Below are positions 8,043-16,280 of a DNA stretch of 64,000 nt, piece after piece (positions within the stretch are counted from its first letter, which is position 1; each line of letters starts with the position of its first letter). The notes below the pieces were generated by a model that was not told where the DNA came from, did not search any database, and was given only the letters and a program-made list of their open reading frames with translations. The stretch lies in assembly GCA_019359375.1 (NCBI GenBank), contig JAHHHL010000010.1:1-64000 (forward strand), given 5' to 3'. The position numbers were made by a program, and so were the translations under genes. Origin of the DNA: Lyngbya sp. HA4199-MV5. Its GTDB lineage: Bacteria; Cyanobacteriota; Cyanobacteriia; Leptolyngbyales; Leptolyngbyaceae.

Positions 8043-9565
8043 CAGCAACCTCCTCCACAAGAGGGCGCGGGAGGCACTTTAGGAGTAGGATAAATGACTT
8101 GGAGTTCAAGATTGAGAAAGTCACTTAATTCCTGACCCAACCACCACAATTCTGCCTGGGAAAACTTGGCAGAGGAAAATTGAGCAGGAAAGGAGTATTC
8201 AAAACTTCCGCAATATAAATATAATTTTGGCGGGATGGTAATGGTACTACCTTGAACAAGGTTGCCATTTGTATCTAAACATTTGTCGAATGTATAGCCA
8301 GGATTGTACGCCAAGATTTTGATTTGCGATCGCAAATGCTCTGATAATTTGACAGATTTACGCTCGTTTCTATGATTTCTAGAATTGTAAATATAGTGAT
8401 TATCTACGACTAAACTATAGCTTTCTTTGGGAATTATTTTGTAAATTTGCTGATACCAGCTCCACAATTTTCCCAGAATTACTGCTGAAAGCAGAAATGA
8501 GCAAATAAATGCTGGAAAGATCATCAATGAAAATATACCTGATAGTGTTGCAATGAATATCTGCAAGCTACCTAAAATAGAGAGGAATGCCACGAAGAAT
8601 AGCAAGGTTCCTAGAAGGCAACCAGTAAGGTTAAGAACATGACTAACGACTCCATTTGCTTCCTGCCAGGTAATTTTTAATTGCTTGCGATCGCGCTCCA
8701 ACCGAATTTGAGTATGGGCGGGCTTTAATCGATCGAAATCCCCGTAGCTGCCATCTTCAGATTTCAGCGCACGTTGTGCAACTTTGGCACTATCGAATCG
8801 TTTATCAAGATGGGGATGGGTCATTTTTTCTAGCCATCGCTCAAACTGCTTGCTAATCTCGGCATTAAATTTCACTCGTCCATCGACTTGGGGTAGCTCT
8901 GCGGGGTGTGTGCCCGTCAGTAGATAAATTAACGTCATCCCCAAACTATATAAATCCGAAGCGGTTGTCGTTTGTCCGCCAAATTGTTCGAGAGGAATAT
9001 AGCCATAGCTGCCAACGATTGTAATGGTTCCTTCTTCTTTTTTTGCAACCGTTTGCACTGAGCCAAAATCAACGAGATAGACATCACCAATACTATTGCC
9101 AGAGCGATTTCCAAGCAGAATATTACTAGGCTTAATATCTCGATGAATCACAGGGGGATGTTGCTGGTGGAGATAGGTCAGGAGATCTAATAAGCGATCG
9201 GCTAGTTCGATCATTTCAGCTTCAGAAAATTTGCGCCCGCTAGTGATGAGAGTTGCGAGTGAAGGTGCCTCAATATAAGATTGCACCAAAGCAAAACCAG
9301 GAGTATCGACTTCATTAACCTCAAAGTAGTCGAGATATTTAGGGATTTCAGGATGATCGAGATTTTTAAGCGTGGCAGCTTCGCGCTCGAATAATTTTAG
9401 ATCGTCCCATTCAAAGCCATCTCCAAATCGCAGCAGTTTAATGATGACTGGCACTTGAGCTTGGAGATCTTTCGCCAAAAACGTTCGCCGTCCAGCTTTT
9501 TGGCTCAATAATTCTTCGATTTGATAACGATCGATAAGAACGATATCAGTTGTCATTACAGTCAT
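8042..9565 (-). CDS. Ser/Thr protein kinase with C-terminal membrane domain and Cys-Gly3-Cys tail
   Basis: A 507-residue Hanks-type kinase. The catalytic domain (about 14-285) has K43 in VIIKLL, the HRDIKPSNIL loop with HRD at 141-143, and DFG at 166-168, so it should be active. Residues about 305-370 hold two or more hydrophobic helices, and a second folded region (about 375-495) follows. The protein ends in Pro-rich sequence and Cys-Gly-Gly-Gly-Cys. Those glycine codons are GGAGGAGG, which is also the ribosome-binding site of the next gene. The gene is first in a two-gene unit with the GRDP-like protein. It is AT-richer than neighbouring housekeeping genes, which may indicate acquisition. 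Confidence 0.93.
   Translation of the reverse strand: MTVMTTDIVLIDRYQIEELLSQKAGRRTFLAKDLQAQVPVIIKLLRFGDGFEWDDLKLFEREAATLKNLDHPEIPKYLDYFEVNEVDTPGFALVQSYIEAPSLATLITSGRKFSEAEMIELADRLLDLLTYLHQQHPPVIHRDIKPSNILLGNRSGNSIGDVYLVDFGSVQTVAKKEEGTITIVGSYGYIPLEQFGGQTTTASDLYSLGMTLIYLLTGTHPAELPQVDGRVKFNAEISKQFERWLEKMTHPHLDKRFDSAKVAQRALKSEDGSYGDFDRLKPAHTQIRLERDRKQLKITWQEANGVVSHVLNLTGCLLGTLLFFVAFLSILGSLQIFIATLSGIFSLMIFPAFICSFLLSAVILGKLWSWYQQIYKIIPKESYSLVVDNHYIYNSRNHRNERKSVKLSEHLRSQIKILAYNPGYTFDKCLDTNGNLVQGSTITIPPKLYLYCGSFEYSFPAQFSSAKFSQAELWWLGQELSDFLNLELQVIYPTPKVPPAPSCGGGC
8049..8053 (-). promoter_or_regulatory. Shine-Dalgarno site of the GRDP-like gene, inside the kinase gene
   Basis: On the minus strand GGAGG ends six bases before the ATG at 8042. 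It lies in the last codons of the kinase gene and encodes part of its Gly-Gly-Gly tail. It supports the 8042 start. Confidence 0.75.
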
Positions 9566-9622
9566 CCTTTTTCACTAGCGAGTGTTACAGCATTTCTAGA
9601 GAGGTACTCCAGCGGGAGCGTG

Positions 9623-9651
9623 TAGGCACTGAAGGTTCTAAACGGTATAAT
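9623..9651 (+). promoter_or_regulatory. Putative sigma-70 promoter for the 9771 gene
   Basis: TATAAT at 9646-9651 is preceded by TAGGCA (4 of 6 matches to TTGACA) with a 17-bp spacer. It points toward the gene beginning at 9771 and lies in the 205-bp divergent region shared with the kinase gene. Confidence 0.5.
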
Positions 9652-9770
9652 CATCATTGGCTGCATCCATAGATGCGTCAATATTGGGGAACTGTAGTGA
9701 AGTGTAATCAGGTGTAAGGGAGCTACAGAATGCTGTTGTCGTTTTGTCCGTTACCAAGTAGTGACTGATT

Positions 9771-10673
9771 ATGAGCTGGGATTCTTTTTTAGAAACGCTT
9801 TCCAATCATCCAGAGTACGGCTTGACCTCTCTTGAAGCTGAGGTCGTGATGTGTCTTCAAGAAGCTCAATGTCCAACTAAAAGTGAATTGCTAGAAGCAT
9901 ATATCAAGTCTTACTCAATAATTGAAGAAGAAGCTTTCACCCAAAGGCTGAAGAATATCTATAGAAAATTTCAAATTGTAGGCAAAGGTCATAAACTCCC
10001 ACAACTCCATAAACGTTTAAATGAACAGTATCTTCAATATCAGAATAACGATATATTCTTTTCGGAGATCGGTTTGAGTTACATTTATCCAAATTTTCCT
10101 AGAGATGGCTTTGGAAAAGCCATTGATCATTTGATCGATTTGGACAATTCAGAACATAAGCAAGTAGATATCCTTCAAACCTTTGCGCCCAATTTGAATG
10201 ACTATTTTGAACATCTTATTCGATGCCTCCAAAATGACGTTCAGGTCAGAATATTACTAGCTTGGCCGTATTCCGAAGCAGCAAAGCTGCGAGAAGAGGT
10301 TTTGAGGAGGTATGCCAATAGCAGCATCGAGGATGAGATTAATATTCAGGATTGTGTGATTGCTAATCTGGAAACGTTAGAAAAAATCATCAGAGTTTCA
10401 GACACCTCTAAGCTTATTGAGATTAAGCTCTATGATACGCTTCCTTCTCTCGCAATTTATCGAGCTGGTCGTTATATGTTGGCAGCACCTTTTCTACACG
10501 GATCGCTTGCTATTAATACATTCCAGCTAGAGTTAACGCTAAACTCTGCCAATCAATTGATCACGCAGACTTTACAAAAAGACTTTGAGTTAATGTGGCA
10601 AGTCGCTCGTTGCTTTCATCCAGACCCAAATCAAAATTGGAGAAATGATCTAAAAATCTTATTCACGAGTTAA
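9771..10673 (+). CDS. Two-domain protein resembling cyanobacterial conflict/signalling proteins
   Basis: A 300-residue soluble protein with no signal or membrane segment. Residues about 15-88 look like the helical N-terminal domain that precedes NTPase/WD40 or effector modules in cyanobacterial signalling proteins; the closing KNIYRKFQIVGKGHKLPQLH segment is the recognisable part. Residues about 120-290 look like an alpha/beta domain: ILQTFAPNLNDYFEHLI, then VRILLAWPYSEAAKLREE, a pattern I associate with PLD-like or related effector domains. No HKD motif of an active PLD enzyme is seen. Domain naming is from memory and tentative. The next gene starts six bases after its stop, so the two form an operon. 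The gene is AT-rich compared with its surroundings. Confidence 0.8.
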   Translation: MSWDSFLETLSNHPEYGLTSLEAEVVMCLQEAQCPTKSELLEAYIKSYSIIEEEAFTQRLKNIYRKFQIVGKGHKLPQLHKRLNEQYLQYQNNDIFFSEIGLSYIYPNFPRDGFGKAIDHLIDLDNSEHKQVDILQTFAPNLNDYFEHLIRCLQNDVQVRILLAWPYSEAAKLREEVLRRYANSSIEDEINIQDCVIANLETLEKIIRVSDTSKLIEIKLYDTLPSLAIYRAGRYMLAAPFLHGSLAINTFQLELTLNSANQLITQTLQKDFELMWQVARCFHPDPNQNWRNDLKILFTS

Positions 10674-10678
10674 AAATT

Positions 10679-11449
10679 ATGATTGAAACCCTCAACGATT
10701 GCGAGACTTCCTTGATTACGAAGTTTAGATCTCATCCATTGTTTAACCAGATTGATGCGATCGCCTGGGATGACTTGCTGAACATTCTCATCCAGCGCCG
10801 CTTTCTCTCGCTCTCTATTGTCAATTTTTATGAGTTCGTCATTGATGCGCTGACCGATCAGCAGATTAAGCAGACTGTCAGAGGCATTTTGAATGAGGAA
10901 TACCCCCGCAATACTAAGGGCATTCCACTTCCTTCTCATCGAGAGTTGCTTTTCCAGGATCTCCTCAATCTTGGTGCTACCTCTGAGCTGATTTTAACCA
11001 CTCCCGAAACGTCTGTAACTCAAGTGGTGAGAGATGAAAGCTATAAGCTGATGGTCAGTTGCCTGAGTGAACCGTATGGGCAGGTCGGACTTGTCGCGTT
11101 TCTTCGTTTTTGGGCAGAGGTACTTGTTTCAGTTGAATATGCCTGCCTGTGGTCACGAATTTCTGAACGCTTGTCTAATGGACAGTCAAATCACAAAGCC
11201 AGATCAGAGTTTTACTACTTTCACATGATCCACGACAGCAGAAACTCTGACGTTGGCAAAGAAAGTTTTCTAGGCGGACTCACTCATGCTCAAGAGCTAG
11301 CCATTCATCTACAAAAACTAATTTCATCTGAAGAAATATTAACTCACTGCATCGATTTGGAACAGAGTGCCTATCAGCTCAAATGTCGCTTTTACGATCA
11401 GTTCATCCGTGAGAATCTCAGATCCACATCACAACGGTATCTCACGTAG
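10679..11449 (+). CDS. Heme-oxygenase-like (iron-containing redox enzyme, TenA/HDO-type) protein
   Basis: A 256-residue all-helical protein resembling the heme-oxygenase-like diiron oxidase/oxygenase superfamily. A first Glu/His ligand set is plausible in NEEYPRNTKGIPLPSHREL and an acidic site in AEVLVSVEYACLW. The third site reads FHMIHDSRNSD. In active diiron members this is H-x3-D-x2-H; here the last His position is Asn, so metal binding may be incomplete or different. It directly follows the effector-like gene and probably shares its promoter. Substrate and role are unknown. The ATG start is supported by the tight spacing. Confidence 0.78.
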   Translation: MIETLNDCETSLITKFRSHPLFNQIDAIAWDDLLNILIQRRFLSLSIVNFYEFVIDALTDQQIKQTVRGILNEEYPRNTKGIPLPSHRELLFQDLLNLGATSELILTTPETSVTQVVRDESYKLMVSCLSEPYGQVGLVAFLRFWAEVLVSVEYACLWSRISERLSNGQSNHKARSEFYYFHMIHDSRNSDVGKESFLGGLTHAQELAIHLQKLISSEEILTHCIDLEQSAYQLKCRFYDQFIRENLRSTSQRYLT

Positions 11450-11482
11450 AACGAGTATCAGGTCTATGGTTAGAATAGCCCT

Positions 11483-11977
11483 ATGAGCCAACAACGTATT
11501 GAACCACAGCCCGGACAGGAATCCGTTTGGGATTACCCGCGCCCACCTCGCCTGGAAGACACCAGCAAGCACATTCAGATCATTCTTAATGGGGTGACGA
11601 TCGCCGATACCCACCAAGCAAAGCGCGTTCTGGAAACCAGCCATCCTCCGGTCTACTACATCCCATTAGAGGATATCAAGCAGGAATATTTACTCAAAAG
11701 CGCTCGATCGACCTTCTGCGAATGGAAAGGTCATGGCGCTTATTACAGCCTTGTCGTGGGCGATAAGCGAGTAGATGACGTTGCCTGGTACTACCCAGAA
11801 CCCACTCCTGCGTTTGCATCGATCGCCAACTACGTCGCGTTCTACCCTGCACCAATGGATGCTTGCTACGTGGATGGTGAAAAAGTAACCCCTCAGCCCG
11901 GAAACTTCTACGGTGGCTGGATTACGAGTGATATTGTGGGACCCTTCAAAGGAGCGTTGGGCACTTGGGGCTGGTAG
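11483..11977 (+). CDS. DUF427 family protein
   Basis: A 164-residue protein of the DUF427 family, a small beta-rich fold of unknown function common in cyanobacteria and actinobacteria. Characteristic pieces are HIQIILNGVTIADT, the YYIPLEDIKQEYL segment, CEWKGHGAYYSL at about 79-90, and WYYPEPTP with a downstream YVAFYPAPMDACYVDGE block. It is 33 bases behind the heme-oxygenase-like gene on the same strand. It may be co-transcribed, but its housekeeping-like composition suggests it is separate from that pair. Confidence 0.9.
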   Translation: MSQQRIEPQPGQESVWDYPRPPRLEDTSKHIQIILNGVTIADTHQAKRVLETSHPPVYYIPLEDIKQEYLLKSARSTFCEWKGHGAYYSLVVGDKRVDDVAWYYPEPTPAFASIANYVAFYPAPMDACYVDGEKVTPQPGNFYGGWITSDIVGPFKGALGTWGW

Positions 11978-12029
11978 ATAAAGCTGTGGCTTGCTTCTGA
12001 ACAACTTTTCTTGCAAAGGCGATTGCCCG

Positions 12030-12566
12030 CTAGAGGCGCTTTTCCAGATATTGACCAATCATCATCTGTTCGCCTGCACGCGAGATAATCGTCTGGCGCG
12101 TGCGGTAGTTACGCCCCACCAGCTTCAGTTCTTCCTCAAACACAGAGCCTTTATATTCAGTGCGTAGGCAAAGGGTGGTGGGATGAGAAAAGTGGAACTC
12201 TGCTGAAACTGGCTTGGTCGTCGCAAAGCCCCGATCGCGGTACAGCGTAGTACCAGACGCACCAAAGAGCGTGGAGCCTGCCGATTGGGGCTTCTCAGTT
12301 TCCGAGTCATGACTATCCCAAAGCACTTCGGCTCCGCAACTCAGCAGAGTGCCATCAATGCCATGCAGTTCTGCCAGGTGACTTAGCTCAGAACTGTTTG
12401 GCTCTAAAAAGCGAATGGTAATCAAACTAACGACCTCTTTCGTCTCGCCATCAGGCAGCGTGTAGTAGCGTCGTTCTGATTTCCAACGCCCTGCTGATTG
12501 TTGAAAAAACTCAGCGATTAAAGACGTTTCTTCGGCAGTAGTGGTCAGATTTAGTAGAGAAGTCAC
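12030..12566 (-). CDS. cpcS: Phycobiliprotein chromophore lyase, CpcS/CpeS family
   Basis: A 178-residue beta-barrel lyase that attaches phycocyanobilin to cysteines of phycobiliproteins. Family hallmarks are FFQQSAGRWKSERRYYTL near the N-terminus and NYRTRQTIISRAGEQM near the C-terminus, both forming the bilin pocket. Length agrees with the family (about 170-200). It shows that the organism builds phycobilisomes. CpcS and CpcU paralogs are hard to separate by eye, so the exact symbol is less certain than the family. Confidence 0.92.
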   Translation of the reverse strand: MTSLLNLTTTAEETSLIAEFFQQSAGRWKSERRYYTLPDGETKEVVSLITIRFLEPNSSELSHLAELHGIDGTLLSCGAEVLWDSHDSETEKPQSAGSTLFGASGTTLYRDRGFATTKPVSAEFHFSHPTTLCLRTEYKGSVFEEELKLVGRNYRTRQTIISRAGEQMMIGQYLEKRL

Positions 12567-12978
12567 TTCGTACAGTCCTCACTCAAAGCAGAAACAATGA
12601 TTTACAGCATTCTCAAGCGAGTTACACGCCTTGTGGCTACCGCTAGTTTGTTACTTTTCTTAATATAGCACTGGTACCAAAAGGGGTTATGCAAGCAGCC
12701 GCTCTATCCTCTTGTAATGAAACAGTACCGTCTGCTATTTAAAAGACACTTCCTGCGAATCGATACGGAGACGGCGTTGAGCGCAGAAGCTTTCCACTCT
12801 GTATTTGCCTCTCGTCCCTATGCTCGCTGTTTTAGCAATTCGTATAGTCAACCGCACCCTCCAAAGGGTACTTGTCGCCTCCACCTGCATCTCAAGTAAC
12901 TCCTTCTGATTGAGTAGCGTTTTAGCAACCGCTCTCTACCTTTAAGGGTCGGTTTCTTTTATCGATCGATTTCTTTCG
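12567..12978. other. Intergenic region, no supported gene
   Basis: About 410 bases between cpcS and the next minus-strand gene. It should hold the cpcS promoter. A 60-codon frame on the plus strand (12717-12899) has no family resemblance or good ribosome-binding site and is not called. Confidence 0.6.
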
Positions 12979-13863
12979 CTACTGGTTAACTGCACGACCT
13001 TCGCGGTAGCCATTGAGATTGAGCGGTTTTTGTCGCTCACTGGTTCGCATTCCGTCCTCCAGCCGATACTTTAGATCGCTACCTTCCACTACAAGCTCTC
13101 CTAGTGCCGTTTTCACATACAGTTTCCCGTGGCGTACCCGCACCACCTGCCTTAACTCAGGTTGAGAGACAGCCGAATCCAGCGCTTCAGGTTTGTTCAG
13201 AAAATCGGGTGAAGCAGGAATACTGGGGCGTTCTGGGACAGTGCTGGTTAATGGTGCTGTTTTGTTAAACGGCTGGAGCGATCGGGCGAGTGTTGGTGCT
13301 GTCGTTGGTGGGGTTTTCTCGATGGTTTGTGGCTCAGGCGATCGGCGGAGCCAGGTAAGTGAGTCATTGCCTGTAAACGCAACTTCGCTCACCAGCGTAG
13401 TGATAAAGAGAGTACCCTGGCTGCAAACAATATTACGAATGGGATACCAGGTATCGCGGGCAAAGATCAAAAGATCCATGTGAATGCCGTGCGTGCTGGT
13501 GTGACGGGCTGTTCGCCACCATTCCTTCCATAGCTCTTTGACGGTTGCATGAACCACTTCATAGCCTGCTGGGATGTCGTCTGCTCGATACTCTGTAAAA
13601 CCAGATGGATCACCACCAGGAGTTGGCACAAAATGGCGGGCAAGCAAAAGCTGGTGCATCAGGACGCTGTAGTCCGATGGTTGCCGCATCACGATCGTCT
13701 GACGACTACCAACGCGCTTGAGGGAAGCGATGAGACCACCACGTTTTGCCAACAATTGCACGCTGTCGAAGGCGGGTTCAATCCGCAGGTTTTGGTTTGC
13801 TGCCAACGTTACTTCACCGCTGATAAATTGCTGAATTAACGTCGTGTCATCAAGGATAGGCAT
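12979..13863 (-). CDS. Conserved hypothetical protein
   Basis: A 294-residue soluble protein of unknown family. Residues 1-165 form a folded domain with motifs such as TYHMDLL-like MDLLIFARDTWYP and SVLMHQLLLARHFVP. Residues about 170-235 are a Pro/Thr-rich linker. A short C-terminal beta segment (VVRVRHGKLYVKTALGELVV) and a polar tail follow. No signal peptide or membrane helix is seen. It stands alone, divergent from a 700-base gene-free gap. The start Met precedes PILDDTTLIQQF and is the only sensible one. Confidence 0.8.
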   Translation of the reverse strand: MPILDDTTLIQQFISGEVTLAANQNLRIEPAFDSVQLLAKRGGLIASLKRVGSRQTIVMRQPSDYSVLMHQLLLARHFVPTPGGDPSGFTEYRADDIPAGYEVVHATVKELWKEWWRTARHTSTHGIHMDLLIFARDTWYPIRNIVCSQGTLFITTLVSEVAFTGNDSLTWLRRSPEPQTIEKTPPTTAPTLARSLQPFNKTAPLTSTVPERPSIPASPDFLNKPEALDSAVSQPELRQVVRVRHGKLYVKTALGELVVEGSDLKYRLEDGMRTSERQKPLNLNGYREGRAVNQ

Positions 13864-14574
13864 GGCTCAAACGCTGTGAATGTGAGATGCGGTTTGGGTT
13901 GCTTTAGCCGTGTAAGGGACGCAAGCAAGCCGTTTAAGAGCAGAAAAAAGGCAGGAAGCAAGATCCAATCAGCAAACCAGGATGGCATTCTGAGGCGTGA
14001 TTATGCGAAGCAGCGAAGTAGAGAAAAAGTACGCAATAGGCGCAGAGCAATGGAACGCAAAGCAACGCAGCGAATATGCTGGTAAGAACGGTTGAGGCGA
14101 CACCGCATTGGTCAGAAGGCAGACAATCGTACAGTACCCCTGCCAAGTCAGGTCTCTGGGGCTGCTACCTTTAGAAATGGCTTAAGGACGATCAGCGGCT
14201 TTGGGGGCAGCCACGATCGTCTTACAGTGCATGTCGTTTTAGGAAGTCGCTTTAGGAAACGGTCAAACGTTTTTGCTGGTCGCCAAGTGGGGGTACTTAG
14301 CTTGTTGTGTTGCGCTTGTTGTGTTGCGCTTGTTGTGTTGCGAAGGAATGGTTCGGCAAAAATTGCCGGAGCCAAAAATTGCTCGATCGTAGATGCAGCT
14401 TTACACCGCTTCGGGTGCCTTTTGTGTCCGCTATTTTGTGCGCACACCTAAGATCATAGAGGTTGCCAAACGCCGCAATAGTGTCTTTATAGAGTCTTTG
14501 AAGAAACCACTGGCTTTCTAAGCATGGTATGAAGCTAAGCTGTAACGTCTCCGTATTTATCCTTGCTCAGCTTG
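13864..14574. other. Gene-poor intergenic region with tandem repeats
   Basis: About 710 bases without a convincing gene. Several overlapping open frames exist on both strands, but they are basic/cysteine-rich and mutually antisense, without family resemblance. The only clear structure is the 14-bp triple repeat at 14301-14342. Confidence 0.6.
14301..14342. repeat. Three perfect tandem 14-bp repeats
   Basis: CTTGTTGTGTTGCG is repeated three times without mismatch (14301-14314, 14315-14328, 14329-14342). The unit is two heptamers long, so it may be a diverged member of the STRR family. Confidence 0.9.
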
Positions 14575-15288
14575 TTATCCCAGGTAGGCTTTTTTGACCT
14601 GATCATCGTTGAGCAGATCGCTGGCAGCACCGCTGAGGGTGATGTGTCCAGCTTCCAACACATAGCCGCGATCGGCGTATTGCAGCGCTAACGTGGCATT
14701 TTGCTCGACCAGCAGAATCGTTACGCCCGTTGTGTGGAGGGTTTGCATGATGCCAAAAATCTCGCGGACGATCGCGGGTGCCAGTCCTAAGCTGGGTTCG
14801 TCGAGGAGGAGCAACTTGGGGCGGCTCATGAGGGCGCGGGCGATCGCGAGCATTTGCTGTTCGCCACCGCTGAGGGTGCCTGCAAGCTGATGGCGACGTT
14901 CTGCCAGACGAGGAAAGGTGAGAAACTGCTGTTCGATATCCGCTTTGATGCCGAGGCGATCGAAGCGGGTGTATGCGCCCAGTTGCAGGTTATCCAACAC
15001 CGTTTGTCGTGCTAGGATTCTGCGTCCTTCAGGGCTGTGAGCAATGCCAAGTTTGACAATCTTGTGGGCTGGCTGACGCGTGATGTTTTGCCCGTTGTAG
15101 AGAATGCACCCGTCTCGAATATTGATGATGCGTGAAATGGCTCTCAGTGTAGTCGTTTTGCCCGCGCCGTTGGCTCCAATGAGCGTGACGATCTCGCCTG
15201 CGTTGATGTCAAGATCGATCGCCTGCAACGCTTGAATGCCGCCATAGTTGACGCTGAGTTTTTGAAGGGTAAGCAGGGGAGAGGGCAT
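14575..15288 (-). CDS. livF: Branched-chain amino acid ABC transporter ATPase LivF
   Basis: A 237-residue ABC ATPase of the LivF type. Walker A is GANGAGKT at 38-45, signature LSGGEQQ begins at 139, and Walker B LLLLDEP with D163-E164 is followed by the family's LGLAPAIV. It powers uptake of branched-chain or neutral amino acids with LivG, LivM, LivH and a periplasmic binding protein. I start at the ATG at 15288; an upstream extension to 15456 is Arg/Ser-rich and partly encoded by heptamer repeats. It lies 59 bases behind livG and should be co-transcribed with it. Confidence 0.95.
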   Translation of the reverse strand: MPSPLLTLQKLSVNYGGIQALQAIDLDINAGEIVTLIGANGAGKTTTLRAISRIINIRDGCILYNGQNITRQPAHKIVKLGIAHSPEGRRILARQTVLDNLQLGAYTRFDRLGIKADIEQQFLTFPRLAERRHQLAGTLSGGEQQMLAIARALMSRPKLLLLDEPSLGLAPAIVREIFGIMQTLHTTGVTILLVEQNATLALQYADRGYVLEAGHITLSGAASDLLNDDQVKKAYLG

Positions 15289-15305
15289 GGAGAAGAATGA
15301 GGAAG

Positions 15306-15333
15306 GGGAGTAGGGAGTGGGGAGTAGGGAATG
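15306..15333. repeat. STRR heptamer tract between livG and livF
   Basis: Four 7-bp units (GGGAGTA, GGGAGTG, GGGAGTA, GGGAATG) in the 59-bp livG-livF spacer, just upstream of the livF start. Confidence 0.8.
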
Positions 15334-15347
15334 GGGTAGAAGGAGGG

Positions 15348-16154
15348 TTATTCGGCTCCGAGGTAGGCTTCGATGACGGCGGGATCGTTTTTGACTACGG
15401 CGGGTTCGCCGAGGGCGATGAGTTGCCCAAAGTCCAGCACGGCAATGCGATCGCACAAGCCCATGACCAGCGGGACATGATGTTCGATGAGTAGTACGGT
15501 TAAGTTGAACTGGTTACGAATTTGCCGGATAAAGTCGCTCAGTTGATGTTTTTCGTTGGGATTCATCCCTGCGGCGGGTTCGTCTAGGAGCAATACCTGC
15601 GGTTTTAGGGCGAGGGCACGGGCGATCTCTAAGCGGCGCTGGTTGCCATAGGCAAAGTTTTGCGCCTGTTCATCGGCGCGATCGCTTAGTCCAACGAGAT
15701 CTAAGAGTTCCATTGCGGTCTGTCGGATTTGCTGTTCTTCTTGAGGTGCAGGTGGCAACCCCAATACGCCTGTGAAGACTCCGCTGTGATTGTGTACGTG
15801 CTGAGCAATCATGACATTCTCCAGTGCCGAGAGATTGCCAAACAGCCGAATGTTTTGAAAGGTACGAGCAATGCCTTTGGTTGCGATTTGATGGGGACGC
15901 AAGCGAGAAATGTCTGCTCCCCCATAGAGCATTTGTCCGCTGGACGGTGGGATTAGCCCGGTGACGAGATTAAAGAGAGTTGTCTTGCCTGCACCGTTGG
16001 GACCAATCAGCCCGAAAATTTCTCCCTGTTTGACGGCAAAGGAGACGTTGTTGACGGCAATCAGCCCTCCAAAGCGGCGGGTCAGCCCTTTTGCCTCTAG
16101 CGTCGAGCCACGATCGAATTCTGGGCTAGCATAGGCAGGTTCCACTGGAGGCAT
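15348..16154 (-). CDS. livG: Branched-chain amino acid ABC transporter ATPase LivG
   Basis: A 268-residue ABC ATPase of the LivG type. Walker A is GPNGAGKT at 51-58; FAYGNQRRLEIARAL replaces the standard signature as is typical for LivG; Walker B is LLLDEPAAGMNP, and the switch His lies in LLIEHHVPLVMGLCDRI. It pairs with LivF to drive a Liv-type importer. Upstream on the opposite strand is an acyltransferase gene; the permease livM lies beyond it at 17936-18862, so the cluster is interrupted. No livH or livJ is present in the window. Confidence 0.95.
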   Translation of the reverse strand: MPPVEPAYASPEFDRGSTLEAKGLTRRFGGLIAVNNVSFAVKQGEIFGLIGPNGAGKTTLFNLVTGLIPPSSGQMLYGGADISRLRPHQIATKGIARTFQNIRLFGNLSALENVMIAQHVHNHSGVFTGVLGLPPAPQEEQQIRQTAMELLDLVGLSDRADEQAQNFAYGNQRRLEIARALALKPQVLLLDEPAAGMNPNEKHQLSDFIRQIRNQFNLTVLLIEHHVPLVMGLCDRIAVLDFGQLIALGEPAVVKNDPAVIEAYLGAE

Positions 16155-16280
16155 GGAGGCGTTGGCAAAAAAGCGAGCGGTGAATGCTCTTATTGTCTCC
16201 GATCTGGTGTCCTTGATCGTGCCCAGTTTTCGATGGCTAATGTTTGATCTTGAACTGAAAATCGCTTACGACTCTTCGTT

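Noticed and set aside
12717-12899. 60-codon plus-strand frame
   Set aside because: No ribosome-binding site, no recognisable segment, unnatural composition.
14148-14451. Overlapping open frames on both strands in the gap 13864-14574
   Set aside because: They are mutually antisense, rich in Arg/Cys, and resemble no protein family.
15289-15456. N-terminal extension of LivF
   Set aside because: Arg/Ser-rich and partly repeat-derived; it overlaps the 3' end of livG and lacks homology.
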